In this document: positions 48,823 through 57,828 of the stretch, piece by piece
Position numbering within the stretch: the stretch's first letter is position 1
Layout of the letters: every line of letters begins with the position of its first letter
Assembly (NCBI GenBank): GCA_020444245.1
Contig: JAHLLI010000016.1
Span: 1-64,000 of the forward strand
From: Actinomycetales bacterium
GTDB lineage: Bacteria > Actinomycetota > Actinomycetes > Actinomycetales > Cellulomonadaceae
Reading direction: 5' to 3'
DNA length: 64,000 bases
Made by a program: the position numbers and the translations under genes
Notes under the pieces: generated by a model
What the model saw: only the letters and a program-made list of their open reading frames with translations
What the model was told of the DNA's origin: nothing
Databases searched by the model: none

Positions 48823-49749
48823 TCAGGGCAGGAGCACGATCTTGCCGGTGACGTGCCCGTCGATCCCCGCGCGGTGCGCCCGAGCGGCATCGGCCAGGTG
48901 GTAGGTGGCCCCGATCCGCACGTCGAGCTTGCCCAGCTCCCACACCCTGAGGAGCTTGCCCCTCGCGGCCATCCGCACCTCGGTGCCCGGGTCGGAGCCC
49001 TCGCCACCACCGAGCAGGTGCACGCCGAGCCGCGCCCCCAGGGCGTGGCCGGCGAGCGTGGCGACCCGTCCCTTGGGCGCGAGGGCCACGGACGTCTCCA
49101 GCGCCTCGGCCGTGCCGGCCGCGTCGACAGCGGCGGTGATCGTCCCGAGCGCCCGCACCCGATCGGTCAGGCCGGGTCCGTAGGCCACCGGCGTCGCCCC
49201 GAGGTCGGTGAGGTAGGCGTGGTTGGCCGGGCTCGCCGTGCCGATCACCCGGGCGCCACGGCAGTGCGCGAGCTGCACGAGCATCGCGCCCACGCCACCG
49301 CTCGCGCCGTGCACCAGCACGGTGTCGCCGGCGCCCACGTGGGTCGCGGTCAAGGCGTGCACGGCGGTGACACCGGCCACCATGAGGCCGGCGGCCTTCT
49401 CCCAGCTCATCGTCGTCGGCTTGGGGAGCACGGAGGTCGCCGGGACCACGAGCTGCTCGGCGTACGCACCGGGTGCCGGGTAGGCGATCACCTCGTCACC
49501 GGCCGCGATCCCGGTGACCTCACGACCGTGCGCGAGCACCACGCCGGCGGCCTCGTGCCCCAGGCGCATGGGCAGCTTGAGCGGGTCCGTGGTCCAGGCG
49601 CCGGAGTACGCCTTCCAGTCGGCCGGGTTGACCCCGGCGGCGCGGACCTCCAGCAGCACGTCGTACGGCCCCATGACACCCGGCTCGGCATCGACCACCG
49701 TGAGCATCTCGGGGCCGCCGTATCCCGTCGCCACCACTGCGCGTGTCAT
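48823..49749 (-). CDS. NADP-dependent oxidoreductase, MDR superfamily (quinone oxidoreductase-like)
   Basis: A 308-residue zinc-independent medium-chain reductase. The N-terminal GroES-like fold ([29 protein letters not shown]) is followed by a Rossmann domain with [19 protein letters not shown] near residues 140-158. The AxxGxxG-type motif and lack of zinc-binding cysteines indicate a quinone or enone reductase. It is alone on its strand, divergent from cysS; a weak AATGAT hexamer is six bases before the ATG. Substrate not predictable. Confidence 0.85.
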   Translation of the reverse strand: MTRAVVATGYGGPEMLTVVDAEPGVMGPYDVLLEVRAAGVNPADWKAYSGAWTTDPLKLPMRLGHEAAGVVLAHGREVTGIAAGDEVIAYPAPGAYAEQLVVPATSVLPKPTTMSWEKAAGLMVAGVTAVHALTATHVGAGDTVLVHGASGGVGAMLVQLAHCRGARVIGTASPANHAYLTDLGATPVAYGPGLTDRVRALGTITAAVDAAGTAEALETSVALAPKGRVATLAGHALGARLGVHLLGGGEGSDPGTEVRMAARGKLLRVWELGKLDVRIGATYHLADAARAHRAGIDGHVTGKIVLLP

Positions 49750-49899
49750 ACCTCGATCATTCTCCGCGGGGTCGCACCGGTCCAGGGGAACCGGCTCCGA
49801 CCCCCGCAACGGGTGAGGTCGGCGCTCGGGACGTGGGACGGGCGTCCGAGGGGCGAGGCCGTGCGCGACGGGCGGCCTCGGAGCGGGGCACCGCGCCGG

Positions 49900-49905
49900 T
49901 ACCCT
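49900..49905 (+). promoter_or_regulatory. -10 element of cysS (leaderless)
   Basis: TACCCT ends six bases before the cysS GTG, with no Shine-Dalgarno sequence. Confidence 0.45.
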
Positions 49906-49911
49906 TGCGCG

Positions 49912-51315
49912 GTGACCCTCCACCTCTTCGACACCTCGGCGCGCGAGCTGCGCGAGCTCGCCCCGTTGCACCCCGGCGAGGTCGGGGTGTACGTCTGCGG
50001 GGCCACCGTGCAGGGTCCGCCACACATCGGGCACCTGCGCACCGACGTCGCCTTCGACGTGCTGGTGCGCTGGCTGCGGCGCAGCGGCCTGCGGGTGACG
50101 CTGGTGCGCAACGTCACCGACATCGACGACAAGATCCTCGCCAAGGCCGAGGAGGCCGGGGTGCCGTGGTGGGCGTGGGCGCTGCGGTACGAGCGCGAGT
50201 TCGCCGAGGCCAGGACGGCGCTCGGGGTGCTCCCGGCCGACTACGAGCCACGCGCCACCGGCCACGTGACCGAGATGGTCGACCTCATGGCGACGCTCGT
50301 CGACAAGGGGCACGCCTACACCACGGGCGACGGGGACGTCTGGTTCGACGTCCGCTCCTGGCCCGGCTACGGGAGCCTGACCCACCAGCGGCTCGACGAC
50401 CTGACTCCCTCGGAGGACGAGGGCCCGTCGGGCAAGCGTGACCCGCGCGACTTCGCGCTGTGGAAGTCGCCCAAGCCGGGCGAGCCGCTCACCGCCGCCT
50501 GGCCGACGCCGTTCGGCGCCGGACGCCCGGGGTGGCACCTGGAGTGCTCGGCGATGGCGCGCCGGTACCTCGGCGACGCGTTCGACATCCACGGCGGCGG
50601 CATCGACCTGCGCTTCCCGCACCACGAGAACGAGCAGGCGCAGTCCCACGCCGCCGGGCTCGGCTTCGCCCGGACCTGGCTGCACACCGCCTGGGTCAGC
50701 CAGGCCGGCGAGAAGATGAGCAAGTCGTTGGGCAACACGGCGCTGGTCACCACGCTCCTCGGGCAGACCTCGGCCGCCGTGCTGCGGTACGCGCTCGCGT
50801 CGGTGCACTACCGCTCGGTGCTGGAGTGGGGCCCGGAGACGGTCGCGGAGGCCGAGGCGACCTGGGGCCGGCTGGCCGGGTTCGTGCGCCGGGCCGGCGA
50901 GCTGGTGCCGGGCGTCGACCCGGCCTCGGCCGAGCTGCCCGCGGCGTTCGTCGCGGCGATGGACGACGACCTCAACGTCTCGGCCGCGCTCGCGGTGGTC
51001 CACGAGCACGTCCACCGGGGCAACACCGCGATCGCCGACGGCGACCTGGTGGACCTCGCCGCCGCCGTGGCCGTGGTGCGGGCGATGCTCGACGTGCTCG
51101 GCCTCGACCCGGTCGCGTGGCAGGGTACGGACGCCGGGGCCGCCGGCCGGGCGCTCGACGCGCTGGTCCGGGCCGAGCTCGAGGCCCGTGCCGCCGCTCG
51201 GGCGGCCCGGGACTGGGCCACCGCCGACGCGGTCCGGGACAAGCTCGCGGCCGCCGGCGTCGTGGTCGAGGACTCGCCCACCGGGGCGCGCTGGTCGTTG
51301 AAGGAGCAGAGCTGA
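49912..51315 (+). CDS. cysS: Cysteinyl-tRNA synthetase
   Basis: A 467-residue class I synthetase. The zinc site Cys in [10 protein letters not shown], the HIGH motif PHIGHLRTD near residues 38-46, WHLECSAMA and [10 protein letters not shown] (further zinc ligands), and the KMSKS motif [11 protein letters not shown] near 265-275 are present. The start [12 protein letters not shown] and full C-terminal anticodon domain distinguish it from the mycothiol ligase MshC, which is related. GTG 49912 appears leaderless. rlmB follows with a TGATG overlap. Confidence 0.95.
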   Translation: MTLHLFDTSARELRELAPLHPGEVGVYVCGATVQGPPHIGHLRTDVAFDVLVRWLRRSGLRVTLVRNVTDIDDKILAKAEEAGVPWWAWALRYEREFAEARTALGVLPADYEPRATGHVTEMVDLMATLVDKGHAYTTGDGDVWFDVRSWPGYGSLTHQRLDDLTPSEDEGPSGKRDPRDFALWKSPKPGEPLTAAWPTPFGAGRPGWHLECSAMARRYLGDAFDIHGGGIDLRFPHHENEQAQSHAAGLGFARTWLHTAWVSQAGEKMSKSLGNTALVTTLLGQTSAAVLRYALASVHYRSVLEWGPETVAEAEATWGRLAGFVRRAGELVPGVDPASAELPAAFVAAMDDDLNVSAALAVVHEHVHRGNTAIADGDLVDLAAAVAVVRAMLDVLGLDPVAWQGTDAGAAGRALDALVRAELEARAAARAARDWATADAVRDKLAAAGVVVEDSPTGARWSLKEQS

Positions 51316-52304
51316 TGGCAGGCAACTCCCAGCGCCGGGGCGCGACCCGCAAGCCCGGCAGCAAGAAGCAGCCCACCGTCGGGTCGGGCGGCCAGGGCCG
51401 CAAGGCGCTGCAGGGCAAGGGGCCCACGCCCAAGGCCGAGGACCGGCCGTACCACGCCGCGCACCGGCGCAAGGCCGCCGCGGACCAGGGCGGGCGCAAG
51501 GACGGCGGCGAGCGGCGTCGGCCGCAGCGCGACCTGGGCTCGCGGACCAAGCGCAGCGGGGCCGAGCTGGTCGCCGGGCGCAACCCGGTGGTCGAGGCGC
51601 TGCGGGCCGGCGTGCCGTGCACCGGGGTCTGGCTGGCCCACCAGATCGACGTCGACGACCGGGTCCGCGAGATCCGGAAGCTCACCACCGAGCGGCACCT
51701 CCCGCTGGCCGAGGTGACCCGCGCCGAGCTCGACAAGATCACCGACGGGCTGGCCCACCAGGGCGTGGCGATGCAGGTCCCGCCGTACGAGTACGCGGAC
51801 ATCGGCGCCGTGCTCGCGGCGGCGCGCCGGGCGGGAGCCCCGCCGTTCGTGGTCGCCCTCGACGGCATCACCGACCCGCGCAACCTGGGTGCCGTGCTGC
51901 GCTCGGCCGGCGCGTTCGGCGCGCACGGCGTGGTGGTGCCCGAGCGTCGCGCCGCGGGCGTGACCGCCGCCGCGTGGAAGGTCTCCGCGGGTGCGGCGGC
52001 GCGGGTGCCGGTCGCCAGGGTCACCAACCTGGTCCGGGCGCTCGGCGAGCTGCGCGACGCGGGCTGCTCGATCGTGGGGCTGGACGCGGGCGGCACGATG
52101 CCGGTGGCGGACCTGCACCTGGCGACCGACCCGGTGGTGCTGGTGATCGGTTCGGAGGGCAAGGGCCTGGGCCGCCTCGTGCGGCAGAACTGCGACGTCA
52201 TCGCCTCGATCCCGATCGGCCCCACCGTGGAGTCGCTCAACGCCGGCGTGGCGGCCGGGATCGCGCTGTACGACGTCGCGCGGCTCCGGGGGGGAGCGGG
52301 CTGA
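51315..52304 (+). CDS. rlmB: 23S rRNA (guanosine-2'-O-)-methyltransferase RlmB (SpoU family)
   Basis: A 329-residue SPOUT methyltransferase that modifies a conserved guanosine of 23S rRNA. A long basic, Gly/Lys/Arg-rich N-terminal extension (about 1-80), typical of actinobacterial members, precedes the substrate-binding domain (ELVAGRNPVVEAL) and the knotted SAM domain with motifs NLGAVLRSAGAFGAHGV, VIGSEGKGLGRLVR and IPIGPTVESLNAGVAAGIALY. Coupled to cysS, as commonly seen. Confidence 0.95.
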   Translation: MAGNSQRRGATRKPGSKKQPTVGSGGQGRKALQGKGPTPKAEDRPYHAAHRRKAAADQGGRKDGGERRRPQRDLGSRTKRSGAELVAGRNPVVEALRAGVPCTGVWLAHQIDVDDRVREIRKLTTERHLPLAEVTRAELDKITDGLAHQGVAMQVPPYEYADIGAVLAAARRAGAPPFVVALDGITDPRNLGAVLRSAGAFGAHGVVVPERRAAGVTAAAWKVSAGAAARVPVARVTNLVRALGELRDAGCSIVGLDAGGTMPVADLHLATDPVVLVIGSEGKGLGRLVRQNCDVIASIPIGPTVESLNAGVAAGIALYDVARLRGGAG

Positions 52305-52305
52305 C

Positions 52306-52857
52306 GTGCGGGTCAGAGGTCAGGTCGCCACGACCCCCGTGCTCGCCTGGCGGCTCCAGCTCGCCACCCTCCGCCTGACCTGGCTGTGGATCGCGGTGGT
52401 GGCGGTCGGCGCGCTCATCCTGTTCGGTGACACCGGGAGCGACCTGGTGGTGCGCGTGGTGCGCGCGGTGGGCTACGGCGTCGCGGCCGCGGCGGTCGTC
52501 GTGCTGCTGTCCGGCGCCCTGACCTGGTACTCGTGGCGCTCACGGTTCGGCGCGACGCAGCACGTCGAGGTCACGGATCGTCGCGTCATGGTGCAGACCG
52601 GGGACACCACCGTCACGGTGCCATGGGCGAAGGTCGTCGAGACCCGTCGGACCCGCACGGCCTGGGTCCTGCGCACCGAGGCGAGCCCGCTGCCGGTCCC
52701 GCGCGCCGCGTTCTCGCCCCAGGACGCCGCCGCGGTGGACCAGCTGCTCGTCGACCGGGCGGCGCAGACCAAGGCGCGTGCTCTCGATGCCGAGCGGGAC
52801 GCCAAGGCGGCCGGTCAGGAGCGCAGGCCGGCGAGGAAGGCCCGCCGCGAGGACTGA
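52306..52857 (+). CDS. Membrane protein with PH-like (YcxB-type) domain
   Basis: A 183-residue protein with two hydrophobic segments (about 23-40 and 53-72), then a short beta-rich region (QHVEVTDRRVMVQTGDTTVTVPWAKVVETRR) of the YcxB-like PH type, and a charged Lys/Arg/Glu-rich tail. It begins one base after the rlmB stop with GTG and has no clear ribosome site, so it is probably translated by coupling. Function unknown. Confidence 0.65.
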   Translation: MRVRGQVATTPVLAWRLQLATLRLTWLWIAVVAVGALILFGDTGSDLVVRVVRAVGYGVAAAAVVVLLSGALTWYSWRSRFGATQHVEVTDRRVMVQTGDTTVTVPWAKVVETRRTRTAWVLRTEASPLPVPRAAFSPQDAAAVDQLLVDRAAQTKARALDAERDAKAAGQERRPARKARRED

Positions 52858-52874
52858 CCCCTCGCCGGTGGCTC

Positions 52875-54131
52875 TCAGCCGGCCTCGTCCTCGGCGACCT
52901 GCGGGAGGGATGCGGTGTCGACGCCGAGGACGGCCTTCTCGTCCGGCCGGTCGCGCAGCACACGCTCGACGTAGGTCTGGGCCGCCTCGGACATCGGTAC
53001 GTCGCGATCCTGCTCGGCGGAGACGAACCAGCGGTGGTCGAGCATCTCGTGGAACACCTGCGCAGGCTCGAGCTTGCCGCGCAGGTCCCCGGGCACGGCG
53101 CGGACGGCCGGCTCGAACACCTCGGTGAGCCAGTCGCGTGCCACCCGGTCCTCGGGCTCGTTCTGGCGCTCGGTCGAGGCGCGGTACTGGTCCAGGTCGT
53201 TGAGCAGCCGCCGGGCCTGGCTCTCCTCGACGTCGAGCCCGGTGAGCCGTGCCAGACGTCGGGCGTGGTGCCCGGCGTCGACGACCTTCGGCTGGATCGA
53301 CACCGTGGTGCCGTCGACGTCGGTGACGATGTCCAGCTCCGCGACGTCGAAACCGAGCTCGTTGAGGCGTTCGATCCGGGCAGCGACCCGCCAGCGGTCC
53401 GCAGCGCCGAACGACTCGGCGCCGGTCAGCGCGTCCCACAGCCGCTCGTACCGCTCGGCCAGACGGTTGCCGATCGCGACCGGGTCGACCTCGGCCTCGA
53501 GCAGGCCGCCGGCCTCGAGGTCCATCAGCTCGCCGATGATGTTGACCCTGGCCACCTCGAGGTCGTAGCCGCGCTGGCCGGGCGTGAGCCGGTCGTGCAG
53601 GTCGCCGGTCTCGGCGTCGACGAGGTACGCGGCGAAGTTCTCCGCGTCGCGGCGGAACAGCGTGTTGGACAGGGACACGTCGCCCCAGTAGAAGCCGGTC
53701 AGGTGCAGCCGGACGAGCAGCACCGTGAGGGCGTCGACCAGCCGGGCGCTGGTGCCCGGCTGGAGCTGTTGGCTGAACAGCGCCCGGTACGGCAGCGAGA
53801 ACTGCAGGTGCTTGGTGATCAGGGCGGCCTCGAGGCGTTCGCCGGTCGAGTCGCGCCTGCCGGTGATCACCCCGAGCGGCTCGACGCTCGGCACGCCCAG
53901 GCGGCGCAGCGCACGCAGCAGCTCGTACTCGCGGTAGGCGACCGTCTCGCCGATCTCCTTGACCGCGATGATCCGCCCGGACAGCCGCACGAACCGGACC
54001 ACGTGCCGCGAGATGCCGCGCGGCAGGGCCGCCAGCACCTCGGCGGGCCAGTCCTCCAGCGGAACGTCCCATGGCAGGTCGAGCAGTGCGGGGTCTGCGG
54101 CCGCGGCGGTGATCTGCAGCCGGTCCGACAT
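52875..54131 (-). CDS. DUF4032 domain protein with kinase-like fold
   Basis: A 418-residue protein. The N-terminal part resembles lipopolysaccharide-kinase (Kdo/WaaP)-type protein-kinase-like folds: VRLSGRIIAVKEIGETVAYREYELLRAL near 48-75 (Lys and Glu of the ATP site) and LHLTGFYWGDVSLSNTLFRRD near 152-172 (a WGDxSxxN catalytic-type loop). The DUF4032 region follows (about 230-395). Such proteins are widespread in actinobacteria; substrate unknown. AAGGAG precedes the ATG. It lies downstream of msiK, separated by a strong hairpin. Confidence 0.78.
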   Translation of the reverse strand: MSDRLQITAAAADPALLDLPWDVPLEDWPAEVLAALPRGISRHVVRFVRLSGRIIAVKEIGETVAYREYELLRALRRLGVPSVEPLGVITGRRDSTGERLEAALITKHLQFSLPYRALFSQQLQPGTSARLVDALTVLLVRLHLTGFYWGDVSLSNTLFRRDAENFAAYLVDAETGDLHDRLTPGQRGYDLEVARVNIIGELMDLEAGGLLEAEVDPVAIGNRLAERYERLWDALTGAESFGAADRWRVAARIERLNELGFDVAELDIVTDVDGTTVSIQPKVVDAGHHARRLARLTGLDVEESQARRLLNDLDQYRASTERQNEPEDRVARDWLTEVFEPAVRAVPGDLRGKLEPAQVFHEMLDHRWFVSAEQDRDVPMSEAAQTYVERVLRDRPDEKAVLGVDTASLPQVAEDEAG

Positions 54132-54145
54132 GGCGCTCCTTCATG

Positions 54146-54184
54146 CCGGAGGGCGGGGCGGCGACCGCCGACCCCGCCCTCCGG
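54146..54184 (-). terminator. Terminator after the MsiK-like gene
   Basis: A perfect 13-bp stem CCGGAGGGCGGGG (54146-54158) pairs with 54172-54184; the interior CGGCG/CGCCG can extend it. It begins eight bases after the ATPase stop on the minus strand and lies just before the DUF4032 start. Confidence 0.75.
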
Positions 54185-54192
54185 GACGCGTC

Positions 54193-55317
54193 TCAGACCT
54201 CGATGCGGGTGCCGGACGAGGGCCGGAACAGGTGGCGCTCACCCTCGCGGACGGCGACCGAGATGATGTCGCCCTTGTTCGGGGTCTTGCGCGGGTCGAC
54301 GCGGACGATGACCTGGTCGTCACCGGCGCCGGAGTGGATCCCGCCCTCCGCGCCCGGCTCGGCGATGGTGCCGTAGGCGAGCGCGTCGGAGCCCAGCTGC
54401 TCGATGATGTCGACCTTGACGTGGAACGCGCCGGTCGAGCCCTCGGGCACGAGGTCGAGGGACTCGGGGCGGAACCCGACCGTGATGCGGCCGCCGTCCT
54501 CGGGGCTCAGGGCGTCGAGCGCCGCGCGGGGCAGCGGGATCACGGCGGCACCCAGCTTGGCGGCGCCGTCGGCGACCTTGAACTCGCCGATGTTCATCGC
54601 CGGAGAGCCGATGAAGCCGGCGACGAACACGTTCTTCGGGGTGTCGTACAGGTCGCTCGGGGAGCCGACCTGCTGGAGGATCCCGTCCTTGAGCACGCAG
54701 ATCCGGTCGCCCATCGTCATGGCCTCGGTCTGGTCGTGGGTGACGTAGACCGTGGTGACGCCGAGCCGGCGCTGGAGCGAGGCGATCTGGGTGCGGGTCT
54801 GGACGCGCAGCTTCGCGTCGAGGTTCGACAGCGGCTCGTCCATGAGGAACACCTGCGGCTGGCGGACGATCGCGCGGCCCATGGCGACGCGCTGACGCTG
54901 GCCACCGGAGAGCGCCTTGGGCTTGCGGTCCAGGTACTCGCTCAGGTCGAGGATCTTGGCGGCCTCTTCGACGCGCTGGCGGATCTCGGCCTTCGGGGTG
55001 CCGGCGATCTTCAGGGCGAAGCCCATGTTGTCCGCGACCGACATGTGCGGGTACAGGGCGTAGTTCTGGAAGACCATGGCGATGTCACGGTCCTTGGGCT
55101 GGACGTCGGTGACGTCGCGGTCGCCGATCAGGATGCGGCCGGCGTTGACGTCCTCCAGGCCGGCGAGCATGCGGAGCGAGGTGGACTTCCCGCAGCCGGA
55201 CGGGCCGACCAGGACGAGGAACTCGCCGTCGGCGATCTCCAGGTCGAGCGCGTCCACTGCGGGACGCTCTGTGCCCGGGTAGATCCGGGTCGCCTTGTCG
55301 TACGTGACAGTTGCCAT
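54193..55317 (-). CDS. msiK: Shared sugar ABC transporter ATPase (MsiK/UgpC type)
   Basis: A 374-residue ATPase. Walker [10 protein letters not shown] near residues 37-45, signature LSGGQRQRVAMGRAIVR near 133-149, Walker B VFLMDEPLSNLD near 153-164, switch His in VTHDQTEAMT, then a C-terminal TOBE/MOP regulatory domain (about 240-374; VGFRPESLDLV). In Streptomyces one MsiK energises several oligosaccharide importers whose operons lack an ATPase. The BxlEFG-like operon at 16161-19398 lacks one, so this is its likely partner. It is a stand-alone gene with GGAGGG upstream and a terminator downstream. Confidence 0.93.
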   Translation of the reverse strand: MATVTYDKATRIYPGTERPAVDALDLEIADGEFLVLVGPSGCGKSTSLRMLAGLEDVNAGRILIGDRDVTDVQPKDRDIAMVFQNYALYPHMSVADNMGFALKIAGTPKAEIRQRVEEAAKILDLSEYLDRKPKALSGGQRQRVAMGRAIVRQPQVFLMDEPLSNLDAKLRVQTRTQIASLQRRLGVTTVYVTHDQTEAMTMGDRICVLKDGILQQVGSPSDLYDTPKNVFVAGFIGSPAMNIGEFKVADGAAKLGAAVIPLPRAALDALSPEDGGRITVGFRPESLDLVPEGSTGAFHVKVDIIEQLGSDALAYGTIAEPGAEGGIHSGAGDDQVIVRVDPRKTPNKGDIISVAVREGERHLFRPSSGTRIEV

Positions 55318-55416
55318 CGTTGAAACCCTCCACCGGCAGGTACGTGCCGGACGATCCGAGTAGAGGACGAGAGGCCTAGGCCGGCCCCCGCGCCGGCGCC
55401 GCAGGCGACGCCACGG

Positions 55417-56250
55417 TCATCCTGCCACAGAGTCCCCGCCCCGGGCAGGGGACGGTCCACCGGACCCGGGTCGGGCGAGCAGGTCCGCGAGCCGGTGCAG
55501 CGCTGCAGCCATCGCCTCCGGGTCCGCCACCCGGTAGGGCGCCACGGACTCGCCGTCGCCCACCCGGACGCCCACGTCCCCGGGCTCGAGCACGGCCATC
55601 GCCCGCTCGTCGGTGACGTCGTCCCCCGCGAACAGCACCCGGGCGGCGTGGGTCCGCGAACGCAGCTCGCGCAGGGCGTCGCCCTTGGTCACGTGCAGCA
55701 CGGAGAGCTCGACGATGTCGCGCCCCTGCATGACGTCCACGCCCTGCCGTGCGCCCAGCTCGAGCGCGGCCTGCGTGAGGCGCGACGTGGTGCCCGGGTC
55801 GACGCCTCGGGTGTGGAGCACCGCCGTGGTGGGCTTGACCTCGACCCGGGCGGCCGTGGCCTCCGCGAGGTCGCGCAGCCGGCCGGACAGGTCCGTCAGG
55901 AGCTCGGCCTGCGCCTCGTCCAGGACCGGCCCGCCGCGTCGCAGCCCGCCGTCCCAGGAGCCGACCTCCGCGCCGTGCGAGCCGACCAGCAGCGTGCCGT
56001 CCGGCACCTGCGCCACGGACGCCAGGTCGGCCAGCCCTCGGCCCGAGACCAGGGCGAGGTGCACGTGCTCGGTCCCCCCGAGCCGGCGCATCGCCGCCAC
56101 GCCGTCCGGGATGGCGCGGGACTGCGACGGCACGTCGACCAGCGGGGCCAGGACGCCGTCGAAGTCCAGCGCGACCAGCACGGGTGCACCGCCGCGGGCC
56201 GTCGCGGCCAGGTCGGCCAACGCGGTGTCGAGGCCCTCCGGGCCGCTCAC
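55417..56250 (-). CDS. otsB: Trehalose-6-phosphate phosphatase
   Basis: Removes phosphate from trehalose 6-phosphate. The 277-residue HAD enzyme has motif I LVALDFDGVLAPLVD (nucleophile Asp near residue 29), motif II LVSGRGLADLASV, and motif IV LFAGDDVTDERAM. GTG 56250 overlaps the otsA stop by four bases, so synthase and phosphatase are made together. Confidence 0.93.
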   Translation of the reverse strand: MSGPEGLDTALADLAATARGGAPVLVALDFDGVLAPLVDVPSQSRAIPDGVAAMRRLGGTEHVHLALVSGRGLADLASVAQVPDGTLLVGSHGAEVGSWDGGLRRGGPVLDEAQAELLTDLSGRLRDLAEATAARVEVKPTTAVLHTRGVDPGTTSRLTQAALELGARQGVDVMQGRDIVELSVLHVTKGDALRELRSRTHAARVLFAGDDVTDERAMAVLEPGDVGVRVGDGESVAPYRVADPEAMAAALHRLADLLARPGSGGPSPARGGDSVAG

Positions 56251-57704
56251 GCGGTGGCCTCGTGGCTGCCCCGGCGGGAGGGGGCGTCGGCAGGCACGGG
56301 GACCTCGGGCCTCTCGACGTCGGCGAGCGCGGCCAGGAACCCGCGCGACCAGCGTGCGACGTCGTCGGTCAGCACCCGGCGGCGCAGCCGGCGCATCCGG
56401 GACCGCACCTCCCGCTGGTCCATCGTCACGGCCCGCTCGATCGCCGCCTTCATCCCGTCGATGTCGTGCGGGTTGACCAGCAGGGCGCCGTTCAGCTCGT
56501 CGGCGGCACCGGTGAACTCCGAGAGCACGAGGACGCCGGCGTCGTCGACGTTCGCGGCGACGAACTCCTTGGCCACCAGGTTCATCCCGTCGCGCAGCGA
56601 GGTGACGAGCATGACGTCGGCGGCCCGGTACAGCGCGGCCATCTCCTCCGGCGGGTAGGAGTGGTGCAGGTAGTGGATGGGCTGGGTACCGATCCGGCCG
56701 TGCTCGCCGTTGATCCGCCCGACCTGGAGCTCCAGGTCCTCGCGGAGCTGCTGGTAGGCCTCGACGTTCTCCCGGCTCGGGCTGGCCACCTGGACGAAGG
56801 CGGCGCCCGGCACCTCGAGGCGGTGCTCGGCGAACAGCTCCCCGACCGCCTTGACCCGGTGCAGGATGCCCTTGGTGTAGTCCAGCCGGTCGACGCCCAG
56901 GAGCAGCACCTCGGGCGAGCCGAGGTCGGCTCGGATCTCCGCGGCCCTGGCGCGGACCCACGGCGAGCGGGCCAGCTCGTCGAACCGGCGCGAGTCGATC
57001 GAGATCGGGAACGAGCCCACCCGGACCTTGCGCTCGGGTTCGGTGTCGGTGGTCACGGTCCCGGCCCGGACGGGCAGGTCGGTCCAGCGACGCACCACCC
57101 GCAGGAAGTTCGCCGCGTCCCCCGAGCGCTGGAAGCCCAGCAGGTCCGCGCCCAGCAGGCCCTCGACGACCTGACGCCGCCACGGCAGCTGGGCGAACAG
57201 CTCCAGGGGTGGGAACGGGATGTGGTGGAAGTAGCCGATCCGCAGGTCGCTGCGCAGCTCGCGGAGCATCGACGGGACCAGCTGGAGCTGGTAGTCGTGC
57301 ACCCAGACGGTGCCGCCGGGGTCGGCCTCCGCCGCCGCGGCCTGCGCGTAGCGCCGGTTCACCCGGCGGTAGGCGTCCCACCAGTGCCGGTGGTAGACGG
57401 GCGGGCTGATCACGTCGTGGCTCAGCGGCCAGAGCGTGTCGTTGGCGAACCCCTCGTAGAAGTCGGCGACGTCCGCCGCGGACAGCGCGACCGGCACGAG
57501 GTGCATGCCGTCGGCGTCGAACGGCTCGGGTGCGTCGCCGGGTGAGCCGGGCCAGCCCACCCAGGCGCCGTCGGCGTCACGCATCACCGGCTCCATCGCG
57601 GTGACCAGCCCGCCGGGGGAGCGCTGCCAGGTCACGGACCCGTCGGGCCCGGTGGTCTGATCGACGGGCAGACGGTTGGCCACCACCACGAGTGGGTGCG
57701 TCAC
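56247..57704 (-). CDS. otsA: Trehalose-6-phosphate synthase
   Basis: A 485-residue GT20 enzyme that joins glucose from a nucleotide sugar to glucose 6-phosphate. Visible: VVVANRLPVD at the start, SPGGLVTAMEPVM near residues 29-41, VWVHDYQLQLVP near 133-144, YFHHIPFPP near 158-166, LLGVDRLDYTKGILHRV near 269-285, and SLRDGMNLVAKEFVAA near 377-392. GTG 57704 has GGAGGGGA upstream. Trehalose serves as compatible solute and carbohydrate reserve. Divergent from the Ser/Thr kinase gene. Confidence 0.96.
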   Translation of the reverse strand: MTHPLVVVANRLPVDQTTGPDGSVTWQRSPGGLVTAMEPVMRDADGAWVGWPGSPGDAPEPFDADGMHLVPVALSAADVADFYEGFANDTLWPLSHDVISPPVYHRHWWDAYRRVNRRYAQAAAAEADPGGTVWVHDYQLQLVPSMLRELRSDLRIGYFHHIPFPPLELFAQLPWRRQVVEGLLGADLLGFQRSGDAANFLRVVRRWTDLPVRAGTVTTDTEPERKVRVGSFPISIDSRRFDELARSPWVRARAAEIRADLGSPEVLLLGVDRLDYTKGILHRVKAVGELFAEHRLEVPGAAFVQVASPSRENVEAYQQLREDLELQVGRINGEHGRIGTQPIHYLHHSYPPEEMAALYRAADVMLVTSLRDGMNLVAKEFVAANVDDAGVLVLSEFTGAADELNGALLVNPHDIDGMKAAIERAVTMDQREVRSRMRRLRRRVLTDDVARWSRGFLAALADVERPEVPVPADAPSRRGSHEATA

Positions 57705-57816
57705 GAGCGATCCCCTCCAAGGTCCGCACCGAGGCTAGCCGCCGGGCCGGGTCACCGCAGTCGGTCGAGTCGCCGCGCACGCGGCGAGGGGGCGGCGCAG
57801 GTCGCCGGACGGCCGC

Positions 57817-57822
57817 TAGCGT
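57817..57822 (+). promoter_or_regulatory. -10 element of the Ser/Thr kinase gene (leaderless)
   Basis: TAGCGT ends six bases before the ATG at 57829, with no Shine-Dalgarno sequence. Confidence 0.5.
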
Positions 57823-57828
57823 GCCGAC